Source: Variovorax paradoxus
GTDB lineage: Bacteria > Pseudomonadota > Gammaproteobacteria > Burkholderiales > Burkholderiaceae_C
DNA length: 41,177 nucleotides
Direction: 5' to 3'
Assembly (NCBI RefSeq): GCF_018614915.1
Contig: NZ_JAGGNU010000063.1
Span: forward strand, 1 to 41,177
The stretch's first letter is position 1. Each line of letters opens with the position of its first letter. The position numbers and the translations under genes are program-made. The notes under the pieces are model-generated. The model saw nothing but the letters and a program-made list of their open reading frames with translations, was not told the origin of the DNA and searched no databases. Positions 24,651-33,463 of this stretch are shown here, piece after piece.

Positions 24651-26675
24651 TCAATCCGCCGCAAGCAGGCGGATGTCTTGCGGCGCCAAGCCGCCCTCGG
24701 CCACCACGTCCTGCCAACGATCGAACTCGTGCCGAACGCGTTCTCGCAGCGCAGAGGGAGGACCGGCCTCGACGCTCGCACCTTGGCGTTCGAATCGAGC
24801 AACCACTTGCGGATTGGCAAGAACCTCGTTGAGGGCGCGGTTGATCTGTGCGATCACTGCGGGCGAGGTGCGTGCCGGGGCAAACAGGCCATACCACTGC
24901 GAGACATCGACCCCTTGGATGCCTGCTTCCGACAGTGTGGGCACCGCTGGCAATGCGTCGAGACGCGCTGGGGCCGCGACGGCAAGGGCGCGCAACCGGC
25001 CGTCAAGGACGAAGGGATGTGCGGTGAACAGGCTCGGAAACATGACCTGCGAGCGACCATCGAGTGTGTCCACGATGGCAGGCGCTGCACCCTCATAGGT
25101 TCTGCCTTCCATCTTCGTGCCCGTGTTGAGTTGGAACAGCTCCGCCGCGAAGTGTGGCGGCGTACCGTCACCGGCCGACGCGTACCTGATGCTGCCCGGC
25201 CCGCTGCGCAAACGCTGCAGGAGGCTGCGAACGTTGTCGAAGCCGGCGTGCCGGTTGGCCACCATCAGGGTCGGCGACGATCCGATCAACCCTATAGGCT
25301 CGAAGTCCTTGACAGGGTGGTAGCCCAGCTTCTGGAGTGCGGGGTTCATGGCGTGGGTGCCCACGTAGCCGAACATGAGGGTGTGGCCGTCCGGTTCTGC
25401 CCTGGCTACATACTCGCTCGCGATGGCACCGTTTGCGCCGGCCCGGTTGTCCACGAGAACTTCTTGGCCGAGCAGCGGCTTCAGTTCGGCCGCGATGATC
25501 CTGGCCATCGTGTCGTTGCCGCCGCCCGCACGGGTCGGCACGATGATCGTGATGGGTTTGCGCGGGAACGTGGCCGACTGACGTGCAACCGCCTCAGGCC
25601 GCGTGAAGACATAGTCGGGCAACTGCATTTCGCCCTGCATGATCTTTCGGGCGGTACGCACCAGCGCGGCCGCTTTCACTTTTGCATCGTCCGCCTGACC
25701 CTCGAGCTCGACTTCCACGTCGATCTGCCCTGCCGGGTGCAGGAGAACCAGGTTGTGACGACCTGGCTCGCGAGCAGCGGCGCTTGCGACTGTGCCCGGG
25801 AGTGCGAAGGCGCTGAGAACGCCGATGGCACCAGTGACCGCATGCGAAGCATGGCAGCGGCGCGGGGTGAAGTAGCGCGAGGTGATGCTGTCCGGCGAGT
25901 CTCCCGCGCTGACCAGCACCGGCTTTGGAATGACGCTGCCCGAGACATCCCCGAGTCCCATCAACAGGCCGGCCTGAAGACGCAACTGTTCGAGACGCTC
26001 CAGCAGTACCCCATTTGAATCAAGCGCTGCGGGCTTTTCGCCGCCGGTGACGCCCAGGTCACGCGCGCGCACGATCATCAGCGGCATCGCCGCATCGATG
26101 CACGTCACCTCGACGTCGTTGATCGTGTCGATCCGCCGACCAGTCGGAAAGACCTTGCCCGTCACGGCGCCCCACGCGTCCAGGAAGTTCAGGAGGATCG
26201 GTGCAGCCGTACCGGCCACGCCATCGATGCGCGCGTCTCCCTCGTAGGTGACGCGCTTGCCGGGCGTCCTGACCGTGACGTCGATGCGCGATCGCGTGTT
26301 GACATTGAAGACGCGTACCCGCGTCACCCCGTCCTGCGCCTCGACCAGCCCCTGCTCGATCGCGAAGGGCGCGACGCCCGACAGCATGTTGCCGCAGTTC
26401 GGCCGCGTGTCGACGGAACGGTGCCCGACTCCCACCTGCGCGAACAGGTAGTCCAGATCGCAGCCCGGTTCCTTTGAACGGGAAACGATGGCGACCTTGC
26501 TGTTGAGGGTGCTGCCGCCGCCCACTCCGTCGAGCTGCAGCGGATCGGAGGCACCGATCGCGCCGATCAGCGCCTGGTCGCGCTCCTCGTCGCTTTCAGG
26601 CAGCCACTCCCGCAGGAAGAAGGGGCCGCGTGAGGTACCCGCACGCATCAGCACGCAGGGAATGGTTCTGCTCAT
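24651..26675 (-). CDS. PrpF-like isomerase fused in frame to a Bug (TctC-family) receptor domain
   Basis: A 674-residue protein from ATG 26675, one base after the upstream bug stop. Residues 1-360 are a complete PrpF (DUF453) isomerase: RAGTSRGPFF, GGGSTLNSKVAIV (Lys60), RPNCGNMLSG (Cys94), ending MQLPDYVFTRP. Residues 371-674 are a Bug solute-binding domain (PITIIVPTRAGGGNDTMARI, GANGAIASEYVA, PVKDFEPIGL, DVSQWYGLFAP) that begins where the mature protein of a normal Bug would, with no signal peptide between. Bug proteins act in the periplasm and PrpF in the cytoplasm, so the receptor half seems misplaced. The reading frame is intact throughout. Confidence 0.88.
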   Translation of the reverse strand: MSRTIPCVLMRAGTSRGPFFLREWLPESDEERDQALIGAIGASDPLQLDGVGGGSTLNSKVAIVSRSKEPGCDLDYLFAQVGVGHRSVDTRPNCGNMLSGVAPFAIEQGLVEAQDGVTRVRVFNVNTRSRIDVTVRTPGKRVTYEGDARIDGVAGTAAPILLNFLDAWGAVTGKVFPTGRRIDTINDVEVTCIDAAMPLMIVRARDLGVTGGEKPAALDSNGVLLERLEQLRLQAGLLMGLGDVSGSVIPKPVLVSAGDSPDSITSRYFTPRRCHASHAVTGAIGVLSAFALPGTVASAAAREPGRHNLVLLHPAGQIDVEVELEGQADDAKVKAAALVRTARKIMQGEMQLPDYVFTRPEAVARQSATFPRKPITIIVPTRAGGGNDTMARIIAAELKPLLGQEVLVDNRAGANGAIASEYVARAEPDGHTLMFGYVGTHAMNPALQKLGYHPVKDFEPIGLIGSSPTLMVANRHAGFDNVRSLLQRLRSGPGSIRYASAGDGTPPHFAAELFQLNTGTKMEGRTYEGAAPAIVDTLDGRSQVMFPSLFTAHPFVLDGRLRALAVAAPARLDALPAVPTLSEAGIQGVDVSQWYGLFAPARTSPAVIAQINRALNEVLANPQVVARFERQGASVEAGPPSALRERVRHEFDRWQDVVAEGGLAPQDIRLLAAD

Positions 26676-26676
26676 C

Positions 26677-27648
26677 TCAGTCGGCCGAAAGCTTTGCAGC
26701 CTGGACCACCTTCTTCCACTTGACCTGCTCCTGCTGCACATAGGTGCGCATCTGCTCGGAAGTCATGGTTTCAACCTCGGCGCCGTGGTCCTCCAGCTTC
26801 TTGATGACGCCCTTGTCGGCCAGAGCCGCATTGAGCACCTTGTTGAGTTGCTCGATCACGGGCTTCGGAGTCTTGGCCGGCGCGAAGATGCCGTACCACT
26901 GCGAGACATCCACATTGTCGACGCCCTGCTCCTTGAGCGTCGGCACGTCCGCCATCTGCGGCGAGCGCTTGCTGCCCGCCACGCCGATCGCCTTGAGCTT
27001 GCCTGCTTTCACGTAGGGCATGGCAGTGAAGAGGCTCGGGAACATCACCTGGGTCTGGCCACCGATGGTGTCGGTGATCGCAGGCGCCGATCCCTTGTAT
27101 GGCACGTGAAGCATGCTGGTGCCGGTCGAGAGCTTGAACATCTCGGCGGCGAAATGCGGTGCGGTCCCGTTGCCGGCAGACGCGTAGCTTGTCTTGTCGG
27201 GCGCGGCCTTCAGCGCTGCGACGAGCTCCTTGGCATCGTTCGCCTTCACGGAAGGGTTGACGACCATCAGCGTCGCGGACGTTCCGACCATGCCCACGGG
27301 CTCGAAATCCTTCACCGGGTCGTAGCGCAGCTTCTGCAGTGCGGGATTCATCGCATGCGTGGCGATATAGCCGAGCATCAGCGTGTAGCCGTCCGGCGCA
27401 GCGCGCATGACGAACTCGCTGGCAATCGCGCCGTTGGCGCCCGCCTTGTTGTCGACGACGACCGGTTGCTTGAGCGCAGCCGACATTGCCTGGCCGATGA
27501 CTCGCGCCATGGCGTCGTTGGCGCCGCCGGCGGCGGTCGGAACGACGATGGTGATCGATTTTTCGGGATAGGCGGCGAGCGCGCTGCTGCAGAAGAGCGC
27601 GGCCGCCGAGGCCAGGGCACACAGGACGGGTGCGTTACGAGATTGCAT
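26677..27648 (-). CDS. Bug-family (TctC) tripartite tricarboxylate-type receptor
   Basis: A 323-residue receptor with signal peptide (residues 1-25, cleaved after ALA) and the Bug fold. Visible motifs are SITIVVPTAAGGANDAMARV, AGANGAIASEFV, YDPVKDFEPVGMVG, PHFAAEMFKLSTG and VDVSQWYGIFAP. RBS GGAG precedes ATG 27648 by six bases. It is very similar in pattern to the receptor half of the next gene, so the two arose by duplication. No TctA/TctB membrane genes are present. Ligands are typically carboxylates; the CoA-ester operon nearby suggests a dicarboxylate (inference). Confidence 0.93.
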   Translation of the reverse strand: MQSRNAPVLCALASAAALFCSSALAAYPEKSITIVVPTAAGGANDAMARVIGQAMSAALKQPVVVDNKAGANGAIASEFVMRAAPDGYTLMLGYIATHAMNPALQKLRYDPVKDFEPVGMVGTSATLMVVNPSVKANDAKELVAALKAAPDKTSYASAGNGTAPHFAAEMFKLSTGTSMLHVPYKGSAPAITDTIGGQTQVMFPSLFTAMPYVKAGKLKAIGVAGSKRSPQMADVPTLKEQGVDNVDVSQWYGIFAPAKTPKPVIEQLNKVLNAALADKGVIKKLEDHGAEVETMTSEQMRTYVQQEQVKWKKVVQAAKLSAD

Positions 27649-27797
27649 TGATGTCTCCGATAGTTGAAAGATTGGCTCAAGGTCGCTTCCTTGACCGTGG
27701 ACCTATGGTCTTCGGTTCAATGCTTGCTGTGAATTGCATGTTTAGGATCGATTGATGCACACTGTCGATCAGTCAAACATGTTTGCGGTACGAGACG
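27649..27797. promoter_or_regulatory. Divergent promoter/operator, bug versus lysR, with a 12-bp perfect palindrome
   Basis: CAAACATGTTTG at 27774-27785 is a perfect palindrome just upstream of the lysR ATG, and the half-site CATGTTT recurs at 27738-27744, about four helical turns away. Such spaced half-sites between divergent genes fit LysR autoregulation and control of the bug genes. Assignment to this LysR is inference. Confidence 0.5.
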
Positions 27798-28727
27798 ATG
27801 GCGATCAACTTCAACCTCAACGACCTGCAGGCGTTCCGCGCCGTCGCCGAACTGAGCAGCTTTCGCAAGGCGGCCGAAGCGCTGCACGTATCGCAGCCTG
27901 CGTTCAGCCGACGCATCGAGAAGCTGGAAGAAGCGCTCGGGGTGCGGCTGCTGGAGCGGACCACGCGGCGGGTGAGCTTGACCGCGGTCGGGCGCGACTT
28001 CGACCGGAAGGTGCAGCAGCTGCTTGACGATCTGGACCTCACGCTGCTGGGCATCCGCGGCGTGGCGGCAACGCGCATGGGCGAGGTCACCATCGCTTGC
28101 GTGCCATCGACGGTCTACTACTTCGTGTCGCAGGTGATCTCGCGCTATCACGAGCGCTATCCGAAGGTCCGGGTCAAGGTCTTCGATGCGAGCGCCAACG
28201 AGGTGCTGGCCGCTGTGTCGCGTGGTGAGGCGGATTTCGGGCTGAACTTCATTGGAGGCCAGGAACCCGACATCGAGTTCAAGCCGCTGATGGAGGAGCG
28301 CTTCGTCGCCGCATGCCGGCGCGACCATCCGCTCGCGGGCAAGCGGAAGGTGAGTTGGACGGAACTGGCGCAGTACGACTACATCTCGGTGAGCAAGGCA
28401 TCCGGTAACCGCCTGCTGCTGGACCAGGCGCTATCAGGTCTGCCCGGGCGCCCGCAGGCGATCTACGAGGCGCAGCACGTCACGACGATGCTGGGCCTGG
28501 TCGAAGCCGGGCTTGGCGTCGCGGCGGTTCCCTCGATCGCCATGCCCGGGGCCGATCATCCGTTGCTGGTCAGCGTGCCGTTGGTCGAGCCGGTCGTCAG
28601 CCGCAGGGTGGGCCTGATCCGGCGCAAAGGCCGCACCCTCTCTCCGGCCGCCCTGCAGTTCTTCGAGTTCTTCTCGGAAATGAAGGGCAGGCACGTCCAG
28701 GCCGGAAGAAAGCGCGCCTCGGCCTGA
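27798..28727 (+). CDS. LysR-family transcriptional regulator
   Basis: A 309-residue LTTR: HTH in SFRKAAEALHVSQPAFSRRI (about 20-39), then LERTTRRVSLTAVG, linker helix and an effector domain (VTIACVPSTVYYFVSQVI). ATG 27798 is chosen; a TTG five codons upstream is possible. It diverges from the bug/prpF-bug genes and runs convergently into the CoA-ester operon, with only four bases between the two stop codons. It most likely controls receptor and pathway genes together. Confidence 0.9.
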   Translation: MAINFNLNDLQAFRAVAELSSFRKAAEALHVSQPAFSRRIEKLEEALGVRLLERTTRRVSLTAVGRDFDRKVQQLLDDLDLTLLGIRGVAATRMGEVTIACVPSTVYYFVSQVISRYHERYPKVRVKVFDASANEVLAAVSRGEADFGLNFIGGQEPDIEFKPLMEERFVAACRRDHPLAGKRKVSWTELAQYDYISVSKASGNRLLLDQALSGLPGRPQAIYEAQHVTTMLGLVEAGLGVAAVPSIAMPGADHPLLVSVPLVEPVVSRRVGLIRRKGRTLSPAALQFFEFFSEMKGRHVQAGRKRASA

Positions 28728-28731
28728 AAGC

Positions 28732-30078
28732 TCAGCGACGCGCCGCCAGTACCCGATCGACCATCACGCCGGCTTGGCCAAGGTTGTTGACTGGGTCGCA
28801 CATCGCGTCGAGCTCTGCGCGCGTGACGTGCTTGCTGATCTCCGGGTGCGCGGACAGGATCTCGATCAGCGGGCGATTCTTGCTGATCGCTTCGCGGCAC
28901 AGGTCATACACGAGGTCGTGTGCGTACTCGCGGCCGATGTAGGGGCCCAGTCCCATCATCACGGCTTCCGACATCACCAGGCCGTTGGTGAGGTCGATGT
29001 TGGCGCGCATGCGCGTGGCGTCGACTTCCAGACCCCTGAGGATGAACTTGGTCTGCTTCAGCGCACCTGACATCAGGCAGAAGATCTCCGGCAAGGACAC
29101 CCACTCGATCTCCCAAGGGCCGGTCGAGCGCTCGTGGTCAGCCACCATCGCATCCATCAGCGCAGCGACATGCTGGCGCGCCACGGAAATGTTGGCATGG
29201 ATGTACAGGCACGAGATCGGGTTGCGCTTCTGCGGCATGGTCGATGACGAACCGCGGCCGGGTGCAAAAGGCTCGAACACCTCGGCCACCTCGGTCTGCA
29301 TCATCAGCTTGACGTCCATCGCGATCTTGCCGAGCGAGCCGCCCACCAGTCCAAGGAAGGCGCCCACCTCCGCGATGGTGTCGCGCACTGTGTGCCAGGA
29401 GATCAGCGGCTGGGCAAGGCCGAGTTCCTTCATCAGGCCGGCCTGTGTTTCCATCGCGCCCTTCTCCAGCGAAGACAGCGTGCCCGACGCGCCGCCGAAC
29501 TCCCCCATCAGCACCCGTGGCTTGAGCTGCTGCAGGCGCTCGCGGTGACGGTCGATACCGGCCAGGATGCTTGCCATCTTGTAGCCAAAGGTGATCGGTG
29601 TGGCCTGCTGCAGATTGGAGCGGCCGATCACCGGCGTATCGCGGTGCTTCTTTGCCAGCGTGGCCAGCGCGTCGCCGATCTCGTCCAGGTCCTGCTCGAC
29701 CAAAGCGAGGCCCTCGCGCATCTGCAGCACCGCGGCCGTATCGGTGATGTCCTGAGTGGTAGCTCCCCAGTGGCAATACTCGCCCAGCTTGTCGCGGCAG
29801 TTGGCGTTGATCTGGTTGACGACCGCAATGATCGGGTAGCCGATTTGCTCGGTCTTGGCCTTGAGCTTCGCCCAGTCGATCTGGGATAGCTCGCAGTTGC
29901 GGACGATCTCGTCCGCCGCATCCTTGGGGATGATGCCGAGCTCGCCCTGCACCTTGGCCAGCGCCCGTTCGATGTCGAGGTACTTGGCGGTCCTGTTCTC
30001 GTCAGACCACACGTCGCGCATGCGCGCGTCGCTGAACATGTCGCCAAAGATGCGCGAGTCGATGATGGTGGAGGCCAT
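28732..30078 (-). CDS. Fumarase/aspartase-superfamily lyase (ASL/PcaB-like)
   Basis: A 448-residue protein beginning MASTIIDSRIFGDMFSDARM. The superfamily signature GSSSTMPQKRNP is present near residue 280 and contains the mobile catalytic Ser loop. Other conserved segments are GATTQDITDTA and NLQQATPITFGYK. The family includes adenylosuccinate lyase, argininosuccinate lyase, 3-carboxymuconate cycloisomerase, EDDS lyase and nitrosuccinate lyase. Purine biosynthesis is unlikely given the CoA-ester operon; elimination from a substituted succinate is a better guess. It is the last gene of the minus-strand operon. Confidence 0.85.
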   Translation of the reverse strand: MASTIIDSRIFGDMFSDARMRDVWSDENRTAKYLDIERALAKVQGELGIIPKDAADEIVRNCELSQIDWAKLKAKTEQIGYPIIAVVNQINANCRDKLGEYCHWGATTQDITDTAAVLQMREGLALVEQDLDEIGDALATLAKKHRDTPVIGRSNLQQATPITFGYKMASILAGIDRHRERLQQLKPRVLMGEFGGASGTLSSLEKGAMETQAGLMKELGLAQPLISWHTVRDTIAEVGAFLGLVGGSLGKIAMDVKLMMQTEVAEVFEPFAPGRGSSSTMPQKRNPISCLYIHANISVARQHVAALMDAMVADHERSTGPWEIEWVSLPEIFCLMSGALKQTKFILRGLEVDATRMRANIDLTNGLVMSEAVMMGLGPYIGREYAHDLVYDLCREAISKNRPLIEILSAHPEISKHVTRAELDAMCDPVNNLGQAGVMVDRVLAARR

Positions 30079-30116
30079 GGGGTTGGATCTTTCTGGGCTG
30101 GATGTCGAGGATGGGT

Positions 30117-30944
30117 TCAGTCGCGGGCAAGGGCCAGCGTGCGTTGTGCCTGCAGGACCACAGGTCGATCGACCATGCGGCCATCTAGCCGCGCAGCGCC
30201 GGGGGACGCTGCATCGGCTGCCAGGACTCGCTGGGCCCACTCCAGTGCTTCTGCCAGGGGTCTTAGTGCGGTGTGAATGGGCTCCACCTGGCTCGGATGA
30301 ATGCACAGTTTGGCGCCAAAGCCCAGAGCACGTGCCGAAGCCAGGTCGGCCAGGAGGCGCTTGCGATCGTCCAACTGGGGCGTGACCCCGGCGACCGGCG
30401 CCGGCAGACCCGCCACGCGCGAGGCAATCGCGATGCGGCTGGCCGCGTAGGCGAGACCTGAGGCGTCGTTTTCAATCTCGATGTCCAGGTCCAATGCGAA
30501 GTCCAACGTGCCGAACACCAGGCGCGACACGCCCGCGGCCGCGACGGTGTCGACTCCGGCCACCCCGCGCGCACTTTCGATCAGTGCGAGAACGCTGGCC
30601 CCGGGCAGCGCGGCGAGCGTGGCCGCGACCTGCTGTGCAGACTCGGCCTTGGGCAGCAGAACGCTGCAGGCCCCGACCTTGCGCAATGCCGTCAGGTCGT
30701 CATCGAACCACGGCGACGCGGCATCGTTGATGCGCACCACCGTGCGCGACCGGTCGCCTGCGGCCGCGGAACGGAACCAGTCTGCGATCGCCTGGCGGGC
30801 CAGCGCCTTGTCGTCAGCTGCTACCGCGTCTTCAAGGTCGAGAATGACGGCATCCGCGCCGCTTGCCAGCGCCTTGCCGAAGCGTTCCGGCCGCGTGCCA
30901 GGAACGAAGAGGTAGGTGCGAGGGATATTGGAAGCAACGGACAT
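30117..30944 (-). CDS. CitE/HpcH-type CoA-ester lyase (citramalyl/malyl-CoA lyase-like)
   Basis: A 275-residue HpcH/HpaI-family TIM barrel. PRTYLFVPGTRPERFGKALA opens the protein. AVILDLEDAV holds the metal-site acidic residues, followed by TVVRIN, LALIESARGV and the C-terminal ALGFGAKLCIHPSQV. ATG 30944 is preferred over GTG 30953 because GAGGTG lies seven bases before it. Short (about 275 aa) CitE proteins cleave or form citramalyl-CoA, malyl-CoA or similar esters. The position between a CoA-transferase and a lyase fits a pathway ending in acetyl-CoA or pyruvate. Confidence 0.88.
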   Translation of the reverse strand: MSVASNIPRTYLFVPGTRPERFGKALASGADAVILDLEDAVAADDKALARQAIADWFRSAAAGDRSRTVVRINDAASPWFDDDLTALRKVGACSVLLPKAESAQQVAATLAALPGASVLALIESARGVAGVDTVAAAGVSRLVFGTLDFALDLDIEIENDASGLAYAASRIAIASRVAGLPAPVAGVTPQLDDRKRLLADLASARALGFGAKLCIHPSQVEPIHTALRPLAEALEWAQRVLAADAASPGAARLDGRMVDRPVVLQAQRTLALARD

Positions 30945-30954
30945 GATGCCCACC

Positions 30955-32145
30955 TCAGACAGCCTTGGACGCGTGCAGCGCCTCGATCTCGGCCGCGCCG
31001 TAGCCCAGCTCGGCCAGGATTGCGTCGGTATGCTGCCCGAGTGCAGGCACGGGGTCCATGCGCGGGCCCACGTCCCAGGTACCGGGCGGCAGCATGGCGG
31101 GCAGCGGACCCTTCGGCGAGCCGACTTCCGTCCAACGCCCGCGTGCCTTCAGTTGGGGGTGGGCCCAGACGTCATGCATGGTGTTGACCTGGGCATTGGC
31201 GATCTGCGCGAGTTCGAGCCGTGCGACCACCTGCGTCCTGGTCAGGGATGAGAAGGCTTCCACAATGATTCCGCGCAGCGCGTCGCGCTCGGCCACCCTC
31301 TTGAAGTTGGCTGTGAAGCGAGGATCGGCAGTCAGCGCCGGTCGCTGCAGCACCGTCTCGCAGAAACTGGCCCACTCGCGTTCATTCTGAAGGCCCAGCA
31401 TCACCATGTTGCCGTCGCCCGTGGGGAACGGGCCATAGGGGTAGATCGTTGCATGACTGGCGCCGGTTCGCGGAGGTGGTGCGGCACCTTCGAAGGCGTA
31501 GTAGAGCGGATAGCTGGTCCATTCGGCGAGCGACTCCAGCATAGAGATGTCGATGCGCTGCCCCTTGCCGGTCTGGCCGCGTTGCATCAGCGCCGCGAGA
31601 ATGCTGCTGTACGCGTACATGCCTGCGGCGATGTCGGCGATCGATGGACCGGCCTTGCACGGCTCATCGGGCGTGCCGGTGACCGAGACGAACCCCGCTT
31701 CGCTCTGAATGAGAAGATCGTAGGCCTTCTTGTCACGGTACGGCCCGGGGTTGATCGGGTCGTCTCCATAGCCTGAGATGTCGCACACGATCAACCCCGG
31801 CTTTGCGACAGACAGCTTGTCATACCCGAGGCCAAGGCGCGCAGCGGCGCCGGGAGCGAGGTTCTGTACGACGACATCTGCCTTTTCCACTACCAGGCGC
31901 TCCAGGATCGTGGCCGCCTCGAGATGCTTGACGTCGAGCGTCAGGCTCTCCTTGGAGCGGTTGGTCCAGACAAAGTGCGACGCAAGTCCGTGCACGCGCT
32001 CGTCATAGCCTCGGGCGAAATCGCCCGAACCCGGTCGTTCGATCTTGATGACGCGTGCGCCGAGGTCGGCGAGTTGGCGCGTGGCGAAAGGCGCCGCGAT
32101 CGCATGCTCCAGCGTGACGACCGTGAGGCCTTTAAGTGGCTGCAT
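30955..32145 (-). CDS. Class III (CaiB/BaiF) CoA-transferase
   Basis: A 396-residue family III CoA-transferase. The N-terminal segment LKGLTVVTLEHAIAAPFATR leads to LADLGARVIKIERPGSGDFA and NRSKESLTLDVKH, then GPSIADIAAGMYAYSSIL, which carries the Asp expected to form the acyl anhydride. C-terminal motifs include PLPAMLPPGTWDVGPRMDPV. It activates a carboxylic acid by transfer of CoA from a donor such as succinyl-CoA. The adjacent MaoC-type hydratase and CitE lyase argue for an unsaturated or hydroxylated C4-C6 dicarboxylic acid. Confidence 0.92.
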   Translation of the reverse strand: MQPLKGLTVVTLEHAIAAPFATRQLADLGARVIKIERPGSGDFARGYDERVHGLASHFVWTNRSKESLTLDVKHLEAATILERLVVEKADVVVQNLAPGAAARLGLGYDKLSVAKPGLIVCDISGYGDDPINPGPYRDKKAYDLLIQSEAGFVSVTGTPDEPCKAGPSIADIAAGMYAYSSILAALMQRGQTGKGQRIDISMLESLAEWTSYPLYYAFEGAAPPPRTGASHATIYPYGPFPTGDGNMVMLGLQNEREWASFCETVLQRPALTADPRFTANFKRVAERDALRGIIVEAFSSLTRTQVVARLELAQIANAQVNTMHDVWAHPQLKARGRWTEVGSPKGPLPAMLPPGTWDVGPRMDPVPALGQHTDAILAELGYGAAEIEALHASKAV

Positions 32146-32181
32146 GTGTTGCTCTATCTGTGGGTGGGTGGGTTGACGGAG

Positions 32182-33042
32182 TTAGCGCAGGACTGCAGTT
32201 GCGTCCATCGTGAGCCAACCTTCGTGATCGGAGGCCCAGAGCCGGATGGTCTTGCCGTCGGCTTCAGGTTGTCCCTGGAGATGGAAAGGATGGAGGTCGA
32301 ATGTCGGGCGCACCGCCTTGAATCGAAAGCTGGCCACATCGGCTTGCGGCATCTGGCGCCGAAGGAGATCCATCAGCAGCGTTGCAATCAGCGGTCCATG
32401 CACGATCAGGCCGGGATAGCCCTCGACCTTGGTGACGTACTGCCTGTCATAGTGGATGCGATGGCCGTTGAAGGTGAGTGCCGAGTAGCGAAACAGCAGC
32501 ACGTCATCCGGCACGATGGAGCGCTTCCATTGGGCTTCCGCAGGCGCGGCTTGTGGCGGTGGGGCGACGTCGTTGGGACCCTGGGCCTCGCGGTAGACGA
32601 TGTCGTGGAATTCAACGAGCGCTGGTTCGCTGCTGTCATTGCAGCGCACCTCGTGCCTGACCTTGACGAAGACAAGCGTGCCGGTGCGGCCCTCTTTGAC
32701 GGTCACGTCGTCGATGGTCGAGGTCCGCGCGACCCGGTCACCGACTCGTATGGGCGAGCGAAACTCGAACTGGCTGCCGGCCCACATGCGGCGCGGCAGC
32801 GGCACCGGAGGAAGGAAGCCGCCGCGCTTGGCGTGCCCATCGGTGCCGATGTCGGATTGTCGATGCATCGGCAGGAAGTACAACCAGTGCCAAAGGTACG
32901 GCAAGGTGGCGCCGATCTCTACAGGCGTCGCAGGATGGTCCAGAGTTGCGGTCAGCGCGATGACCGGCGTCGGGTTGATGGCGTCCTGGATGGTCTCGCT
33001 GCGCCCGATCCAGGCGCGAAGTTCTTCAGCTTGTAGGGTCAC
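32182..33042 (-). CDS. MaoC/FAS1-like double hot-dog CoA hydratase (mesaconyl/itaconyl-CoA hydratase-like)
   Basis: A 286-residue two-hot-dog protein. The N-terminal FAS1-like dehydratase half (LPYLWHWLYFLP, RRMWAGSQFEFRSPIRVGDR) is followed by a MaoC half with LLFRYSALTFNGHRIHYDRQ and YPGLIVHGPLIATLLMDLLR. This arrangement and length match the mesaconyl-C4-CoA/itaconyl-CoA hydratase type. It is first in the operon, 36 bases ahead of the CoA-transferase. With the CitE-like lyase it could perform acid to acyl-CoA to hydroxyacyl-CoA to cleavage; the actual substrate is not proven. Confidence 0.87.
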   Translation of the reverse strand: MTLQAEELRAWIGRSETIQDAINPTPVIALTATLDHPATPVEIGATLPYLWHWLYFLPMHRQSDIGTDGHAKRGGFLPPVPLPRRMWAGSQFEFRSPIRVGDRVARTSTIDDVTVKEGRTGTLVFVKVRHEVRCNDSSEPALVEFHDIVYREAQGPNDVAPPPQAAPAEAQWKRSIVPDDVLLFRYSALTFNGHRIHYDRQYVTKVEGYPGLIVHGPLIATLLMDLLRRQMPQADVASFRFKAVRPTFDLHPFHLQGQPEADGKTIRLWASDHEGWLTMDATAVLR

Positions 33043-33463
33043 TCACTTGTCTCCGGTTGCGGCTCCTGCTTCTGAGGACCCTTGCGGACGAGTCTCGCGC
33101 CTTGGCAGAACAAAGTGAATTGCAAGATTCAAAACCATTGATGCATCGGGCGCATAAAAGACATTGCGCCGTCGCGCTGAGTTGCTGATCGCCAGCAACC
33201 GGTGCCGGCCAATCTGGCCAAACCCGATTTCCACTTCGCGAGCGTTAAAGAACTGGCCGATGCGGTCGACGCCCCTCAAGCAGCCTGAGTCGGCGCGAAG
33301 GATTTCGACATGAGTGTCTCAACAAGATTCACAGCCCGCTCGCTGTGGAACAGCACGGCCGAGCCGAGGCCCGCGCTCCGATGCTGACGCGAGCGCGTGT
33401 GCTGCAGGAGAGGAAGACTGGCGCGAAGTCTTCCAGGAAAGTCGCTTGCGATTCTTGCAGCCT
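33043..33463. other. Spacer upstream of the CoA-ester operon; possible C-terminal coding relic
   Basis: About 420 bases. The plus strand near 33205-33285 reads NLAKPDFHFASVKELADAVD and ends APQAA-stop. This looks protein-like, but I recognise no family and no start belongs to it. The promoter of the MaoC operon should lie within 33043-33200. Confidence 0.35.
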
